A DNA stretch of 64,000 nucleotides from Guptibacillus hwajinpoensis (GCF_020171785.1 NZ_JAIVAE010000002.1:124001-188000); one strand, 5' to 3'. Numbered from the stretch's first letter, positions 1 to 8,222 are shown. Translations and numbers: made by a program. The notes: generated by a model from the letters alone, not told the origin.

Positions 1-86
1 ATTGTTTCAATCTCTTAATAAATGTTTTTAATATGAAACATTTGGGTAATCCCTCTTTATGGAGTTTTACGTTAAGGGGGATTATT

Positions 87-2795
87 ATGGGGAAAAAAAT
101 GAATGAAGAGCCACATACAGCAAAAAACGATGGGTTAAGGAAAAAGAAGCGTTTTGCTCGAAATGTATTATTAACAGCAGCTTTTTTAATGGTGTTTGTC
201 TTAACTTTTGGGGGTTACCAAACGTATGCGTACATTAATGAAGCACCAACGCTTGAAGGAAATGAACTTAGCTTACCGCAATCTTCTACTTTATTTGATG
301 CTGAAGGAAACAAAATAACTGACATCGTCGGAAAAGAACATCGAAAAGTTGTTTCATTTGATGAAATTCCTGAACATGTTGTCAATGCTTTTATTGCAGT
401 TGAAGATGTAAGGTATTGGGAACACAATGGCGTTGATATTAAACGGATTGGTGGAGCCGTTGTCGCAAATATTCAAGATGGATTTGGGGCAGAAGGAGCA
501 AGTACGATTACACAACAGGTTGTTAAAAATATGCTTCTTGAACCTGAAAAGACTGTAAAGCGAAAAGTTCAGGAAGCTTACCTTGCAATGGAATTAGAAA
601 AGCAGTACTCCAAAGAAGAAATTCTAGAAATGTATTTAAATAAAATTTATTTTGGTCAGGGAGCTTATGGTGTTGCAACAGCAGCTGAAACATATTTTAA
701 TAAGTCACTTGAAGAGTTAACGACGGCTGAAGCTGCTTTATTAGCGGGACTTCCACAGCGTCCGTCTGGATATGATCCATATAAACATCCGGACATTGCT
801 ACTGATCGTCGAGCAACGGTACTAAGCTTAATGGAGCAACATGGGTTTATTACTGTTCAAGAACGTGAAGAGGCGGCTTCCGTCGCTATTGAAGATACAA
901 TTGTAGAGAAGAAAAATCAGTCTACCACGAACGATGCTTTTATTGATCAAGTGATCGATGATTTAGAGAAAGCAGGTATCCCTGAAGAGGCTCTTTATTC
1001 AGGAGGATTAGAAATTCATACAACGCTAGACGCTGAAGCACAGAAAATTGTCGACGAGTCGCTTACAACGAATCAAGTAGTTAAATACCCCGATGAGGAA
1101 TTTAGAGCGGGTATCTCACTTGTTGATACTCAAACTGGTGCTATTCGTGCCATAGGCGGCAATCGTCAAACCGGGGAAGACGACGTGCAAAAAGGGTTTA
1201 ATTATGCAACTCAACTAGAACGGTCACCAGGTTCTACGATCAAGCCAATTCTTGATTATGCACCAGGTATAGAAAAACTTAAATGGTCCACAAATCAACA
1301 GTTTATCGATGAAGAACTTGAATTGAATGGAAAAGAATTTAGTAATTGGAATGACGAGTTTCAAGGCAGCGTATCGATTCGAGAAGCACTACAATGGTCT
1401 TATAATATTCCTGCTATTAAAGCATTTATGGAAGTTGGAGGAGAAGAAGCTCAAAGCTTTGCAGAGAAGCTTGGCATTTCAATTGAAGAAACATATCCGG
1501 CCTATGCGATCGGTGGCTTTGCGAATGGTATCTCCCCTTTACAGCTTTCAGGAGCGTATGCAGCGTTTGGTTCTGGTGGGACTTTTCACGAACCATATAG
1601 TGTAGAGAAAGTGGTCTATCCAAACGGAAAAGAAATGCAACTTTCCTCAAAACCTGAAAAAGCAATGAGTGAAGGAACAGCCTATATGATTACAGATATG
1701 CTACGAACCGTCGTTAAAGAAGGGACGGGCATGCAGGCAGGTGTAAAAGGGTTAGATATAGCTGGAAAGACGGGAACAACGAGTCTTGAAGAAGGCATTC
1801 GTGGAGACGGTGTATCAGATGCATGGTTCTCTGGATATACAACGAACTACACTGCAGCAGTGTGGACTGGATATGATAAAACCACTCAAAGTACGTACAT
1901 TCATAAAGAAGATGATGACATTGCAAAACTGTTATTCCAGCATGTCATGAGAGAAGTATCAAAGGGAAAAGATACACCGGATTTTGAACAGCCTGATTCA
2001 GTTGAAGAGATTGAAATTGATAAAACATCTGGACTACGTGCAAATAATGCAACGCCTTCATCAAATATTATTAAAGAACTTTATTTTAAAGGAGAAGAGC
2101 CGAAAAAAGCTCCGTTGCCTAAAAAGAAAGAATCATCAAATGATAGCGAAAGTGATCAAATTAATAAGAAACGCGAGACCGAAAAACCTGCAGATAACGC
2201 CGCAAAAGAAAAAAAGCAACCTGAGAAAAAAGTAGAAGAAAAGCCACAGCCGAAACCAAATAATTCTGTCAAGGAAAAAGAAAAACCTAAGAAACAGAAA
2301 GAGCCGGAAGTAAAACAAGAGGAACAAAATGAACCAGAAGAAAAAAAGGAGGAACAGAATAAACCAGAAGAGTCATCAACTGATCCAGTAGAAAGTTCAG
2401 AGTCTGATAGCTCTGGAAATTCTGATGGTGAGAGTACCGGTGAAAGTGAGACGACACCAGATCCGAATAATAGTGAAACAGGTAATGAAGACGCAGGTAA
2501 TGAAGAAACGAGTGAAGATGAAACTAGTACCGAAGAAAATGGTGACAACTCAGGAAACGCTGATCAGTCTGACGAAACGGGAGAAGGTACGACTGGCAAT
2601 GACTCCTCTTCAGGTACAAATGATGACAGCGGAAGTAGTGAGGAAGGCGAACAGTCAGAACCTGTGGAAAGTGAAGAAGCAAGTGAACCAACACAAATTC
2701 AAGAAAATCAACCTTCTGAAGAAGAGACTTCCTCTTCTCAGAAGAACAATGATTCTACTGTAGAAGAAAAAAAGGAAGAAAATCCAACTGAATAA
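87..2795 (+). CDS. ponA: Class A penicillin-binding protein (PBP1A family)
   Basis: Bifunctional peptidoglycan synthase: glycosyltransferase (GT51) plus transpeptidase, anchored outside the membrane. An N-terminal basic stretch and one membrane segment (about residues 25-50) are followed by GT51 with the catalytic Glu in AVEDVRYWEHNGVD (about residue 105). The transpeptidase motifs are SPGSTIK (Ser near 382), SYN (near 437) and KTGTT (near 560). From about residue 670 to the end (902 aa) the protein is lysine-rich then strongly acidic and S/E/D/N/T-rich with no recognisable fold. The start at 87 is chosen because AAGGGGG sits 6-7 nt upstream; an in-frame start at 33 lacks a site. The family is certain; assignment to ponA rather than a paralogue is inferred from length and tail. 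Confidence 0.9.
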   Translation: MGKKMNEEPHTAKNDGLRKKKRFARNVLLTAAFLMVFVLTFGGYQTYAYINEAPTLEGNELSLPQSSTLFDAEGNKITDIVGKEHRKVVSFDEIPEHVVNAFIAVEDVRYWEHNGVDIKRIGGAVVANIQDGFGAEGASTITQQVVKNMLLEPEKTVKRKVQEAYLAMELEKQYSKEEILEMYLNKIYFGQGAYGVATAAETYFNKSLEELTTAEAALLAGLPQRPSGYDPYKHPDIATDRRATVLSLMEQHGFITVQEREEAASVAIEDTIVEKKNQSTTNDAFIDQVIDDLEKAGIPEEALYSGGLEIHTTLDAEAQKIVDESLTTNQVVKYPDEEFRAGISLVDTQTGAIRAIGGNRQTGEDDVQKGFNYATQLERSPGSTIKPILDYAPGIEKLKWSTNQQFIDEELELNGKEFSNWNDEFQGSVSIREALQWSYNIPAIKAFMEVGGEEAQSFAEKLGISIEETYPAYAIGGFANGISPLQLSGAYAAFGSGGTFHEPYSVEKVVYPNGKEMQLSSKPEKAMSEGTAYMITDMLRTVVKEGTGMQAGVKGLDIAGKTGTTSLEEGIRGDGVSDAWFSGYTTNYTAAVWTGYDKTTQSTYIHKEDDDIAKLLFQHVMREVSKGKDTPDFEQPDSVEEIEIDKTSGLRANNATPSSNIIKELYFKGEEPKKAPLPKKKESSNDSESDQINKKRETEKPADNAAKEKKQPEKKVEEKPQPKPNNSVKEKEKPKKQKEPEVKQEEQNEPEEKKEEQNKPEESSTDPVESSESDSSGNSDGESTGESETTPDPNNSETGNEDAGNEETSEDETSTEENGDNSGNADQSDETGEGTTGNDSSSGTNDDSGSSEEGEQSEPVESEEASEPTQIQENQPSEEETSSSQKNNDSTVEEKKEENPTE

Positions 2796-2831
2796 CCTCA
2801 ATTTGTGACGAATGTAACAGTCGTAGAAAGT

Positions 2832-2880
2832 AACCTCCATTATGATGAAGAAGGAAAAGAAAATTCATCATATGGAGGTT
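2832..2880 (+). promoter_or_regulatory. Stem-loop containing the adh Shine-Dalgarno (possible terminator)
   Basis: An inverted repeat lies between the PBP gene and adh. The 5' arm is 2832-2849 and the 3' arm 2864-2880, 17 pairs with one bulged base, around an A/G-rich 14-nt loop. The 3' arm includes TGGAGG, the only good Shine-Dalgarno for the next gene, and is followed by TTTTTATT. It could terminate upstream transcription and also mask the adh ribosome site on readthrough mRNA. Confidence 0.6.
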
Positions 2881-2886
2881 TTTATT

Positions 2887-3900
2887 ATGAAAGCAGCCGT
2901 TGTACATGCATTTAAAGAGCCCTTATCTGTTAAGAATGTGGACAAACCTGTTATTGGTCATGGTGAAATATTAGTGCGTATTAAAGCATGTGGCGTATGT
3001 CATACGGATTTACATGCTGCACACGGAGATTGGCCAGTAAAACCTAAGCTACCGCTTATCCCTGGTCATGAAGGTGCAGGGATTATTGAGGAAGTAGGAG
3101 ACGGCGTCACACACCTGAAGGTAGGAGACCGAGTTGGTGTACCGTGGCTCTACTCTGCGTGTGGCCACTGTGAATATTGCTTGACTGGACGCGAAACGCT
3201 TTGTAAAGAGCAACAAAATGCTGGCTATTCTGTAGATGGTGGCTATGCACAGTATTGCAAAGCAGATGCTGATTACGCAGTTAAAATTCCAGATAACTTA
3301 AGCTTTGAAGAAGTAGCGCCAATTTTTTGTGCAGGAGTTACAACTTACAAAGCTCTTAAAGTGACGGAGGCAAAGCCTGGACAGTGGGTCGGTATTTATG
3401 GAGTTGGTGGCTTAGGACACGTTGCTGTTCAATACGCAAAAGCGATGGGACTTCATGTCGTTGCGGTTGATACGCATAATGAAAAGCTTGCTTTAGCAAA
3501 AGAACTTGGCGCAGATCTTACAGTGAATCCGCTAGAAGAAAATTCAGCAGAATTTATTCAACGAGAAATTGGAGGGGCCCATGGTACGGTTTGTACAGCT
3601 GTTTCTAAGCCTGCTTTTAGTGAAGCTTATGCTGCTGTTCGCCGTGGTGGAAGTGTCGTTGCAGTTGGACTACCACCAGAAGAGATGCCGATTCCTATTT
3701 TTGATACGGTCCTAAATGGAGTGAAAGTAATTGGTTCTATTGTTGGGACGCGTAAGGACTTGATGGAAGCTCTTCAATTTGCTGCTGAAGGGAAAGTGAA
3801 AACGATCATAGAGACTCGTCCACTAGAAGAGATTAATCAAATTTTTGAAGAACTCGAAAATGGAGATATTAATGGAAGAGTTGTTCTTACGTTCGAATAA
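2887..3900 (+). CDS. adhP: Zinc-dependent alcohol dehydrogenase (AdhP type)
   Basis: NAD-dependent medium-chain alcohol dehydrogenase, 337 aa, the usual length. Catalytic zinc ligands appear in [10 protein letters not shown] and GHEGAG; the structural zinc cluster is [15 protein letters not shown]; the nucleotide-binding loop is [14 protein letters not shown]. It should interconvert ethanol or other primary alcohols and aldehydes in the cytoplasm. The start at 2887 follows GGAGGT by 8 nt; an upstream in-frame ATG at 2842 would read through the hairpin and is rejected. The gene is monocistronic, ending at a strong terminator. Expression from readthrough would depend on opening the hairpin upstream. 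Confidence 0.9.
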   Translation: MKAAVVHAFKEPLSVKNVDKPVIGHGEILVRIKACGVCHTDLHAAHGDWPVKPKLPLIPGHEGAGIIEEVGDGVTHLKVGDRVGVPWLYSACGHCEYCLTGRETLCKEQQNAGYSVDGGYAQYCKADADYAVKIPDNLSFEEVAPIFCAGVTTYKALKVTEAKPGQWVGIYGVGGLGHVAVQYAKAMGLHVVAVDTHNEKLALAKELGADLTVNPLEENSAEFIQREIGGAHGTVCTAVSKPAFSEAYAAVRRGGSVVAVGLPPEEMPIPIFDTVLNGVKVIGSIVGTRKDLMEALQFAAEGKVKTIIETRPLEEINQIFEELENGDINGRVVLTFE

Positions 3901-3903
3901 AAA

Positions 3904-3928
3904 AAACCGCCATTGGCGGTTTTTTTTA
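3904..3928. terminator. Bidirectional terminator between adhP and gerPB
   Basis: ACCGCC-ATT-GGCGGT hairpin with an A-run on the left and a T-run on the right, between convergent genes. Confidence 0.85.
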
Positions 3929-4138
3929 TGTTGGAGGGGCTAATGGTACATATGGTGTTGTTTCAGAAGTTTGTGCACTTGGAAGGTCAGGAGCGGGTTC
4001 AGTATATCCCCCCGTGTTATAGAGGTTCGAAAGTGGTTTAATCATACCAGCACTACCAATTTGGAGAACGGAAGAATTCGAGATTCCATCAACCCTTAGC
4101 TGGTGAATGACGATGTTTTGGTTCACAAAGAAATTCAC
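3926..4138 (-). CDS. gerPB: Spore germination protein GerPB (displaced to operon end)
   Basis: A 70-aa protein with the GerPB pattern: N-terminal MNFFVNQNIVIHQLRV, then SNSSVLQIGSAG, LSNLYNTGGYTEPAP and a proline-rich C-terminus. GerP proteins are made in the mother cell and let germinants pass the spore coat. In Bacillus subtilis gerPB is second in the gerPA-F operon. Here it is last, starting 14 nt after the gerPF stop, and no gerPB lies between gerPA and gerPC. The stop codon reaches the adhP terminator. Identity rests on close similarity to the remembered B. subtilis sequence. Confidence 0.85.
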   Translation of the reverse strand: MNFFVNQNIVIHQLRVDGISNSSVLQIGSAGMIKPLSNLYNTGGYTEPAPDLPSAQTSETTPYVPLAPPT

Positions 4139-4152
4139 GAATCCTCAGCTCC

Positions 4153-4368
4153 CTAATTGTTAGCAGTGATGTTCTCGTCGGCAACGTCTGGATCAAGCGA
4201 ATTTGTTAAGCTAAATCCATTGTTTACAATATGAAAATCCCCTGTATTGAATCCTCCTGAACCAGCATATGTTTTAGAAGTTGATTTCGGTGTTGTGTTA
4301 AAACTGTCGCCAAAGTTAACAACTCCACCTGCGCTATTAATTTTAACTGGTCCTACGATTGAAGGCAT
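4153..4368 (-). CDS. gerPF: Spore germination protein GerPF
   Basis: A 71-aa GerPA/GerPF-family protein. It starts MPSIVGPVKINSAGGVVNFG and has SPKSTSKT-like and GSGGFNTGDF segments and an acidic, asparagine-rich end. The VVNFGDSF and TSKTYAGSGG segments fit GerPF better than GerPA, and its position after gerPE agrees. Its paralogue gerPA is the first gene of the operon. It follows gerPE by about 60 nt. A role in spore-coat permeability to germinants is known for the family. Confidence 0.85.
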   Translation of the reverse strand: MPSIVGPVKINSAGGVVNFGDSFNTTPKSTSKTYAGSGGFNTGDFHIVNNGFSLTNSLDPDVADENITANN

Positions 4369-4427
4369 GGTTGAACACCCTTTAATTTGTTATACAGTAG
4401 TGTATGTGCTTGTAAGCCGATACGTTC

Positions 4428-4817
4428 TTAATCTTCGTCTGCATAAGGATCTGAGAAAAATTCGCGGTTATGTTTTACTCGAGCTTCTGTCCGAATCGTT
4501 CTTGTAGATCCTACGTGAAGAACAGATGACGCAGCGATACCTGTGATACGTATGCTACCAACTTTAATTATTGGATTCTCATGGATCGTCGTTTGCTTTA
4601 GATCTTCAGTAAGAAGAGGAAGGGGCAGGGTTTGTGAGTAAATTGGGAATTGTGTCAGGTCTTCAACTTCATTGCCATTAAAAATGGGTTGTTCTCTTTG
4701 TAAGGCATAAATTTTTGTGTCAGGTGTAACTTGATTGCTATCACCAATTTGAACAATGCCACTACTATCGAGTGACGTGACATAAACCCAGTTTACAAGT
4801 GAAGATCGGCTATACAT
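4428..4817 (-). CDS. gerPE: Spore germination protein GerPE
   Basis: A 129-aa protein matching GerPE in length and position. The N-terminus reads SLVNWVYVTSLDSSGIVQIGDSNQV in overlapping pieces, and the C-terminal third has VGSIRITGIAASSVLHVGST. This is the same S-S-x-V/L-x-x-G beta motif seen in GerPB and GerPD. It starts 12 nt after the gerPD stop with GGATATG as a weak ribosome site. It is expected in the mother cell, acting in the coat with the other GerP proteins. Confidence 0.85.
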   Translation of the reverse strand: MYSRSSLVNWVYVTSLDSSGIVQIGDSNQVTPDTKIYALQREQPIFNGNEVEDLTQFPIYSQTLPLPLLTEDLKQTTIHENPIIKVGSIRITGIAASSVLHVGSTRTIRTEARVKHNREFFSDPYADED

Positions 4818-4829
4818 AAAATCATATCC

Positions 4830-5009
4830 TTATGACGTTGATAGCGGTACAAAAGGCCTTGAGATGATTAAAGATTCCGGAGGCGTATCAAAAATCGATG
4901 AGCAAACAATCGATTCGGTGTCCCCTACTAGAAATACAGACGAACTTGCGACCGCCGTAACGTCGATATGACCCACTGACAACCCCCTGTTAATAACGGT
5001 GTAATTCAC
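4830..5009 (-). CDS. gerPD: Spore germination protein GerPD (GTG start)
   Basis: A short 59-aa gene, easily missed, read as MNYTVINRGLSVGHIDVTAV, then ASSSVFLVGDTESIVCSS, FDTPPESLI and PFVPLS. These are the hallmarks of GerPD as remembered from B. subtilis. It starts with GTG, and its first bases overlap the gerPC stop by 4 nt (GTGA), so it is translationally coupled. It ends 12 nt before gerPE. Together with GerPB/C/E/F/A it completes the full six-member set needed for coat permeability. Confidence 0.85.
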   Translation of the reverse strand: MNYTVINRGLSVGHIDVTAVASSSVFLVGDTESIVCSSIFDTPPESLIISRPFVPLSTS

Positions 5010-5614
5010 TTTAAATCAGTCCTTCCAGGTAAATTTTTTAGGAAAGCTTCCATACCGTTTGAGATGTCTCGCTTAATTTTTGCTGATACATCATCTACTA
5101 GTTTCTCTATATTCCCGTCTGGTGAGCGCGTCGCTTGTTGGTTCACATAATAATTAATTCTTTGGTCAAGCTGCTTTTGAATGTCATTTAAAATAAAGTG
5201 GCGGTATGGATCGTCAAGTGGATACTGATAGGTCTTTTCTAATTCGCCTAGTTTTTGTAACGCACCATTTTGCATATAGGACTGCACATTCTGTTGAATG
5301 GATTGGATTGCTTCAGGTGGAACATTAGAAGGATTCATCCCATTTCCGCCATTGACGGTGAAGTCATCAAGCACATCGGCCCCTCCATTAGGTGTTAGGC
5401 CAATGTTTAACGTGCCATCCAGTCTTTCAATTTTTAATTGATCGAATTTGTATTCGATTTTTTCGATATTGGTTTTTGGAGACTTAGATAATTCATTGCA
5501 ATTATCTCTTAACTCATCAATCATATCTTCAAGCATTTTGATACGATTGTTTTGTTGTTCAATGCTTTGTTGCATCCGCTGTAAGATCGCGTAGAAATTA
5601 TCGTTTGGATACAT
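5006..5614 (-). CDS. gerPC: Spore germination protein GerPC
   Basis: A 202-aa protein of GerPC type. The N-terminus MYPNDNFYAILQRMQQSIEQ leads into a predicted coiled coil of about 40 residues. This is followed by IEKIEYKFDQLKIERLDGTL and NIGLTPNG, and a helical C-terminal half rich in Q and D. It is the largest GerP protein. The ribosome site GGGAG is about 8 nt upstream. It is separated from gerPA by 80 nt, where gerPB would normally be, and overlaps gerPD by 4 nt. Confidence 0.88.
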   Translation of the reverse strand: MYPNDNFYAILQRMQQSIEQQNNRIKMLEDMIDELRDNCNELSKSPKTNIEKIEYKFDQLKIERLDGTLNIGLTPNGGADVLDDFTVNGGNGMNPSNVPPEAIQSIQQNVQSYMQNGALQKLGELEKTYQYPLDDPYRHFILNDIQKQLDQRINYYVNQQATRSPDGNIEKLVDDVSAKIKRDISNGMEAFLKNLPGRTDLK

Positions 5615-5694
5615 TGACCATCAACTCCCGTATCAAAATGTTGGTTTCACCTTATTTAATTGTATGTTGTAAATAAATTTAGGTGAATGCCCTC

Positions 5695-5916
5695 TTATAT
5701 ATTCGCAACAACATTTTGATCCGCAACATCACTATCGTTTACACTTGTCACGCTATAAGAACTGCTCACGTTTAAGCCATCCCCAGTATTAAAAGACCCT
5801 CCACCTGCAAAAGTTCTTATGGCACTGGTTGGAGATACAATAAAGACATCGCCGACGTGGAAAACACCACTACTTCCGATCGTGTTTACTTTAATAGCTC
5901 CGACGATTGCCGGCAT
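5695..5916 (-). CDS. gerPA: Spore germination protein GerPA
   Basis: First gene of the gerP operon; 73 aa. It starts MPAIVGAIKVNTIGSSGVFH and contains the family segment FAGGGSFNTGDG and an acidic DQN-rich end. It is a paralogue of gerPF in the same operon. AAGGATG lies about 9 nt before the start and a SigK-like promoter lies upstream, so late mother-cell expression is expected. The remaining genes follow on the same strand without an intervening terminator. Confidence 0.87.
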   Translation of the reverse strand: MPAIVGAIKVNTIGSSGVFHVGDVFIVSPTSAIRTFAGGGSFNTGDGLNVSSSYSVTSVNDSDVADQNVVANI

Positions 5917-5949
5917 GGTTTCACATCCTTATAAACAGATTTCACTTAT

Positions 5950-5978
5950 TACTGTATGCGGGATAATAGCGTATGTTC
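5950..5978 (-). promoter_or_regulatory. SigK-like promoter of the gerP operon
   Basis: On the minus strand a -10 element CATACAGTA (consensus CATANNNTA) lies at 5958-5950. It is preceded at 16-nt spacing by AAC, the short SigK -35 type. It sits about 35 nt upstream of the gerPA start. Confidence 0.65.
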
Positions 5979-6025
5979 GAAAAGAAGAGATATGGTAAAC
6001 TACCTGAGTAAGGTAGGTGTGCAGA

Positions 6026-6289
6026 ATGAATGAAGTAAGCCAACTAAATATAGAGCTCGTCCGTATGATTAAAGAATGGGATCCGCTATCCATTGGAACC
6101 GATGATTATGATACAGAAGCAGCGGATGTGGTCCAGCTTGTTCATCAGCTAGATGATGTCGCCGAGTTAGGCAAAGAAATTCAAGTCATTTATCATTTTT
6201 CGTATGAAGAAGTGATTCCACTTTCGAAGTGTGACCAGATAGCCGCTCAACTTCTTGCGCTAAAAAACACTACATCATGTGAGGGATGA
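6026..6289 (+). CDS. DUF1871 family protein (YugE-like)
   Basis: A small acidic cytoplasmic protein of 87 aa. The segment ELVRMIKEWDPLSIGTDDYD, followed by EAADVVQLVH and ELGKEIQVIYHFSYEEVIP, fits the DUF1871/YugE family, whose function is unknown. The ATG at 6026 has AAGGTAGG about 8 nt upstream; an in-frame GTG at 6017 falls inside that site and is rejected. It is divergent from gerPA and followed by a terminator. Confidence 0.75.
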   Translation: MNEVSQLNIELVRMIKEWDPLSIGTDDYDTEAADVVQLVHQLDDVAELGKEIQVIYHFSYEEVIPLSKCDQIAAQLLALKNTTSCEG

Positions 6290-6296
6290 ACACGAA

Positions 6297-6323
6297 GCAG
6301 ATCCTAAGAGGGTCTGTTTTTTT
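6297..6323 (+). terminator. Terminator after the DUF1871 gene
   Basis: CAGATCC-TAAGA-GGGTCTG stem with a seven-base T-run. Confidence 0.75.
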
Positions 6324-6392
6324 ATGAATAATATTTTTCTTACGGTAAAAAATAGGCAAGTCACCAAACAAAGGAGAAGGGATGTAATTTGT

Positions 6393-7061
6393 ATGAAATG
6401 GATATGGAGTTTCATTATGGTTGTTGCGCTTTTAGTAGCCGTCTCTCCACAAAGTTTAGCAGCGGAAAAGAATAACAATGCGAACGTTCGAGTCATTCAT
6501 GCTTCACCAGATGCGCCAGCAGTTGATATTTATGTAGATGGGCAACCAGCCTTTAAAAACGCAGCTTTCAAAGATGTGACAGACTATGCAATGTTGGCAC
6601 CAGGTGAGAAGACAATTCAAGTATTTGCATCCTCTGCTAATGGAGAAGGAAAGCCAGTTCTTGAACAAAAATTATCCGTAGAAGCTGGAAAGAATTATTC
6701 CGTACTGGCGGTCGGAAAGCTCGAGAATCTTGCCTTAAAAGTACTAGAAGATCAAAAGGGATCAGGAGAAAAAGCTGGTTTAAGAGCAGTCCATGCATCA
6801 CCAAATGCGCCGGCAGTTGACATCGGGGTTAAAGGTGGAGATGCCCTTATTAAAAACCTTGCTTTTACCCAAAACTCGGAATACCAGTTTATTGATCCAG
6901 CAACGTATAATCTAGAAATTCGACCAGCAGGAACGGATAAAGCCGTGTTAGATCTACCTAATTTACCAGTAGAAGCTGGAGTTAACTACACCGCGATTGC
7001 ATTAGGTTTATTAGATGGAGATCCATCATTAAATGTTATTCTTCTAAAAGATGGGAAATAA
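6393..7061 (+). CDS. Secreted DUF4397 domain protein
   Basis: A 222-aa exported protein. The signal peptide MKWIWSFIMVVALLVAVSP ends near SLAAEK. Two copies of the DUF4397 beta domain follow: VRVIHASPDAPAVDIYVDG near residue 35 and LRAVHASPNAPAVDIGVKG near residue 135. Each copy ends in a VEAGVNYT/VEAGKNYSV segment. The family occurs on bacterial surfaces; its ligand is unknown. The start at 6393 is preceded by AAGGAGAAGG with 12-nt spacing. It is monocistronic, with terminators on both sides. Confidence 0.85.
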   Translation: MKWIWSFIMVVALLVAVSPQSLAAEKNNNANVRVIHASPDAPAVDIYVDGQPAFKNAAFKDVTDYAMLAPGEKTIQVFASSANGEGKPVLEQKLSVEAGKNYSVLAVGKLENLALKVLEDQKGSGEKAGLRAVHASPNAPAVDIGVKGGDALIKNLAFTQNSEYQFIDPATYNLEIRPAGTDKAVLDLPNLPVEAGVNYTAIALGLLDGDPSLNVILLKDGK

Positions 7062-7067
7062 TGATAA

Positions 7068-7091
7068 AGCCGCAGCTTAGCTGCGGTTTTA
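7068..7091 (+). terminator. Terminator after the DUF4397 gene
   Basis: CCGCAGCT-TAGCTGCGG palindrome followed by TTTTATTT. Confidence 0.8.
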
Positions 7092-7127
7092 TTTATCTAT
7101 AAAATCGATAAAGGAGCAGAAAGAAAG

Positions 7128-7401
7128 ATGCATACTAAACATACTGTAAGGTACATTTGTGAACGCTATTCTAGCGGAAATTGTTACTATTACAAACAAG
7201 AGCTTATTACACATGATTCCTGGCAAAATCCAGCTTCAATTAACTGGTCAACGAAAAGACCAATATCTAGTAGAACGTTTTTTGCTAAGGAGAGGGAAGG
7301 GTATAAAACAGTCAACATTTTGCATTGTAAAAAACCAGCTGAAGTTCTTCCATTCTCAAGAACATAAGAAGGTTTATGTGATTAAGAAGGAAAGAATGTG
7401 A
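7128..7401 (+). CDS. Ambiguous small ORF pair, unknown product
   Basis: Two overlapping frames are open here. Frame A (7128-7367, 79 aa) begins at an ATG with AAAGGAG about 12 nt upstream. Frame B (7159-7401, 80 aa) begins at a GTG with AAGG 7 nt upstream and has more typical codon use. Part of frame B, HMIPGKIQLQLTG, loosely resembles a heavy-metal-associated-like (HMA_2) beta strand-turn motif. Either frame, or an A-to-B frameshift product, could be real. No function is proposed. Confidence 0.35.
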
Positions 7402-7419
7402 TAGAAAAAGGGGGAATTA

Positions 7420-7629
7420 ATGATGAAAACAATTTATCATGTTCAAACTGGAAAGACCAAATCATGGGAGCTGAAAAAAGAAGGAGCCGAACAAGCGACA
7501 AAATCGTTTGAAACAAAAGAAGAAGCTTACCAGTTTGGCAGGAAAATTTGTGATGAAAATCGCCCTTCAGAGTTAGTCGTTCACCAAGAAAACGGTCAAA
7601 TTGATGATCGAAGTCTTTATAATAGCTAG
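7420..7629 (+). CDS. DUF2188 family protein
   Basis: A 69-aa protein. The pattern W-E-L-K-K-E-G-A-E-Q-A-T-K-S-F, then KEEAYQFGRKIC and ELVVHQENGQI, is typical of DUF2188 (YegP-like) domains, which bind no known ligand. GGGGGAATTA gives a strong ribosome site; the start may be 7420 or the adjacent 7423. It follows the ambiguous ORF pair by about 20 nt and could be co-transcribed with it. Confidence 0.75.
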   Translation: MMKTIYHVQTGKTKSWELKKEGAEQATKSFETKEEAYQFGRKICDENRPSELVVHQENGQIDDRSLYNS

Positions 7630-7714
7630 ACATTTCTTTTCGATTCGTACATATTTTTCAGCTTATGAATAAACATAGTACTAACTACTATCCTGATGAA
7701 AGAAGGGAATATTC

Positions 7715-8197
7715 ATGGATTTTATAAGTCCAACAGCTGGAAAAGTAACGATCGAACAGGTCACACAATTGATTAAGAATTATACGAAAGAAGATCCTAA
7801 GGGAACCTATCGGATTGTTATTGGAACCGATTCACAGACAAGCCGCAAAGCAACGCAGTTTGTGACAGCGCTTATTATTCACCGTGTCGGCAAAGGAGCA
7901 AGGATATTCTACCGAAAAGTAAAACAAAAACCGATTCATGAGCTCAGGCATCGTATTTACAAAGAGACTGAAATGAGTCTTGAGCTCATGGAATCGTTAA
8001 AAAATGAAGGATTTGCAGAACTATTAAAAACGTGGCCAATTGAAATTCATCTTGATGTTGGAAAACAAGGTGAAACGCGGAAAGTGATTCAAGAAGTCGT
8101 GGGTTGGGTTACTTCTGTAGGATATATCGCACGCATTAAGCCTGATTCATATGGAGCAAGTAGTGTTGCAGATCGTTACACGAAATCTATTAGCTAA
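7715..8197 (+). CDS. ykuK: RNase H-like YkuK family protein (DUF458)
   Basis: A 160-aa protein matching the YkuK/DUF458 family, predicted to have an RNase H-like fold. The conserved N-terminal IVIGTDSQTSRK provides an acidic residue at the expected first strand, and HLDVG and a late KPDSYGASSVADR supply further acidic positions. Its nucleic-acid substrate is unknown. AGAAGGGA precedes the ATG. It stands alone with a terminator directly after the stop. Confidence 0.82.
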   Translation: MDFISPTAGKVTIEQVTQLIKNYTKEDPKGTYRIVIGTDSQTSRKATQFVTALIIHRVGKGARIFYRKVKQKPIHELRHRIYKETEMSLELMESLKNEGFAELLKTWPIEIHLDVGKQGETRKVIQEVVGWVTSVGYIARIKPDSYGASSVADRYTKSIS

Positions 8198-8222
8198 ACT
8201 GGCCGAATGTGCCAGTTTTTTT
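8196..8222 (+). terminator. Terminator after ykuK
   Basis: AAACTGGC-CGAATGT-GCCAGTTT stem overlapping the stop codon, then a T-run. Confidence 0.8.

Noticed and set aside
2136-2548. Minus-strand ORFs opposite the PBP tail
   Set aside because: Low-complexity antisense of the Glu/Lys/Ser-rich tail; no ribosome site.
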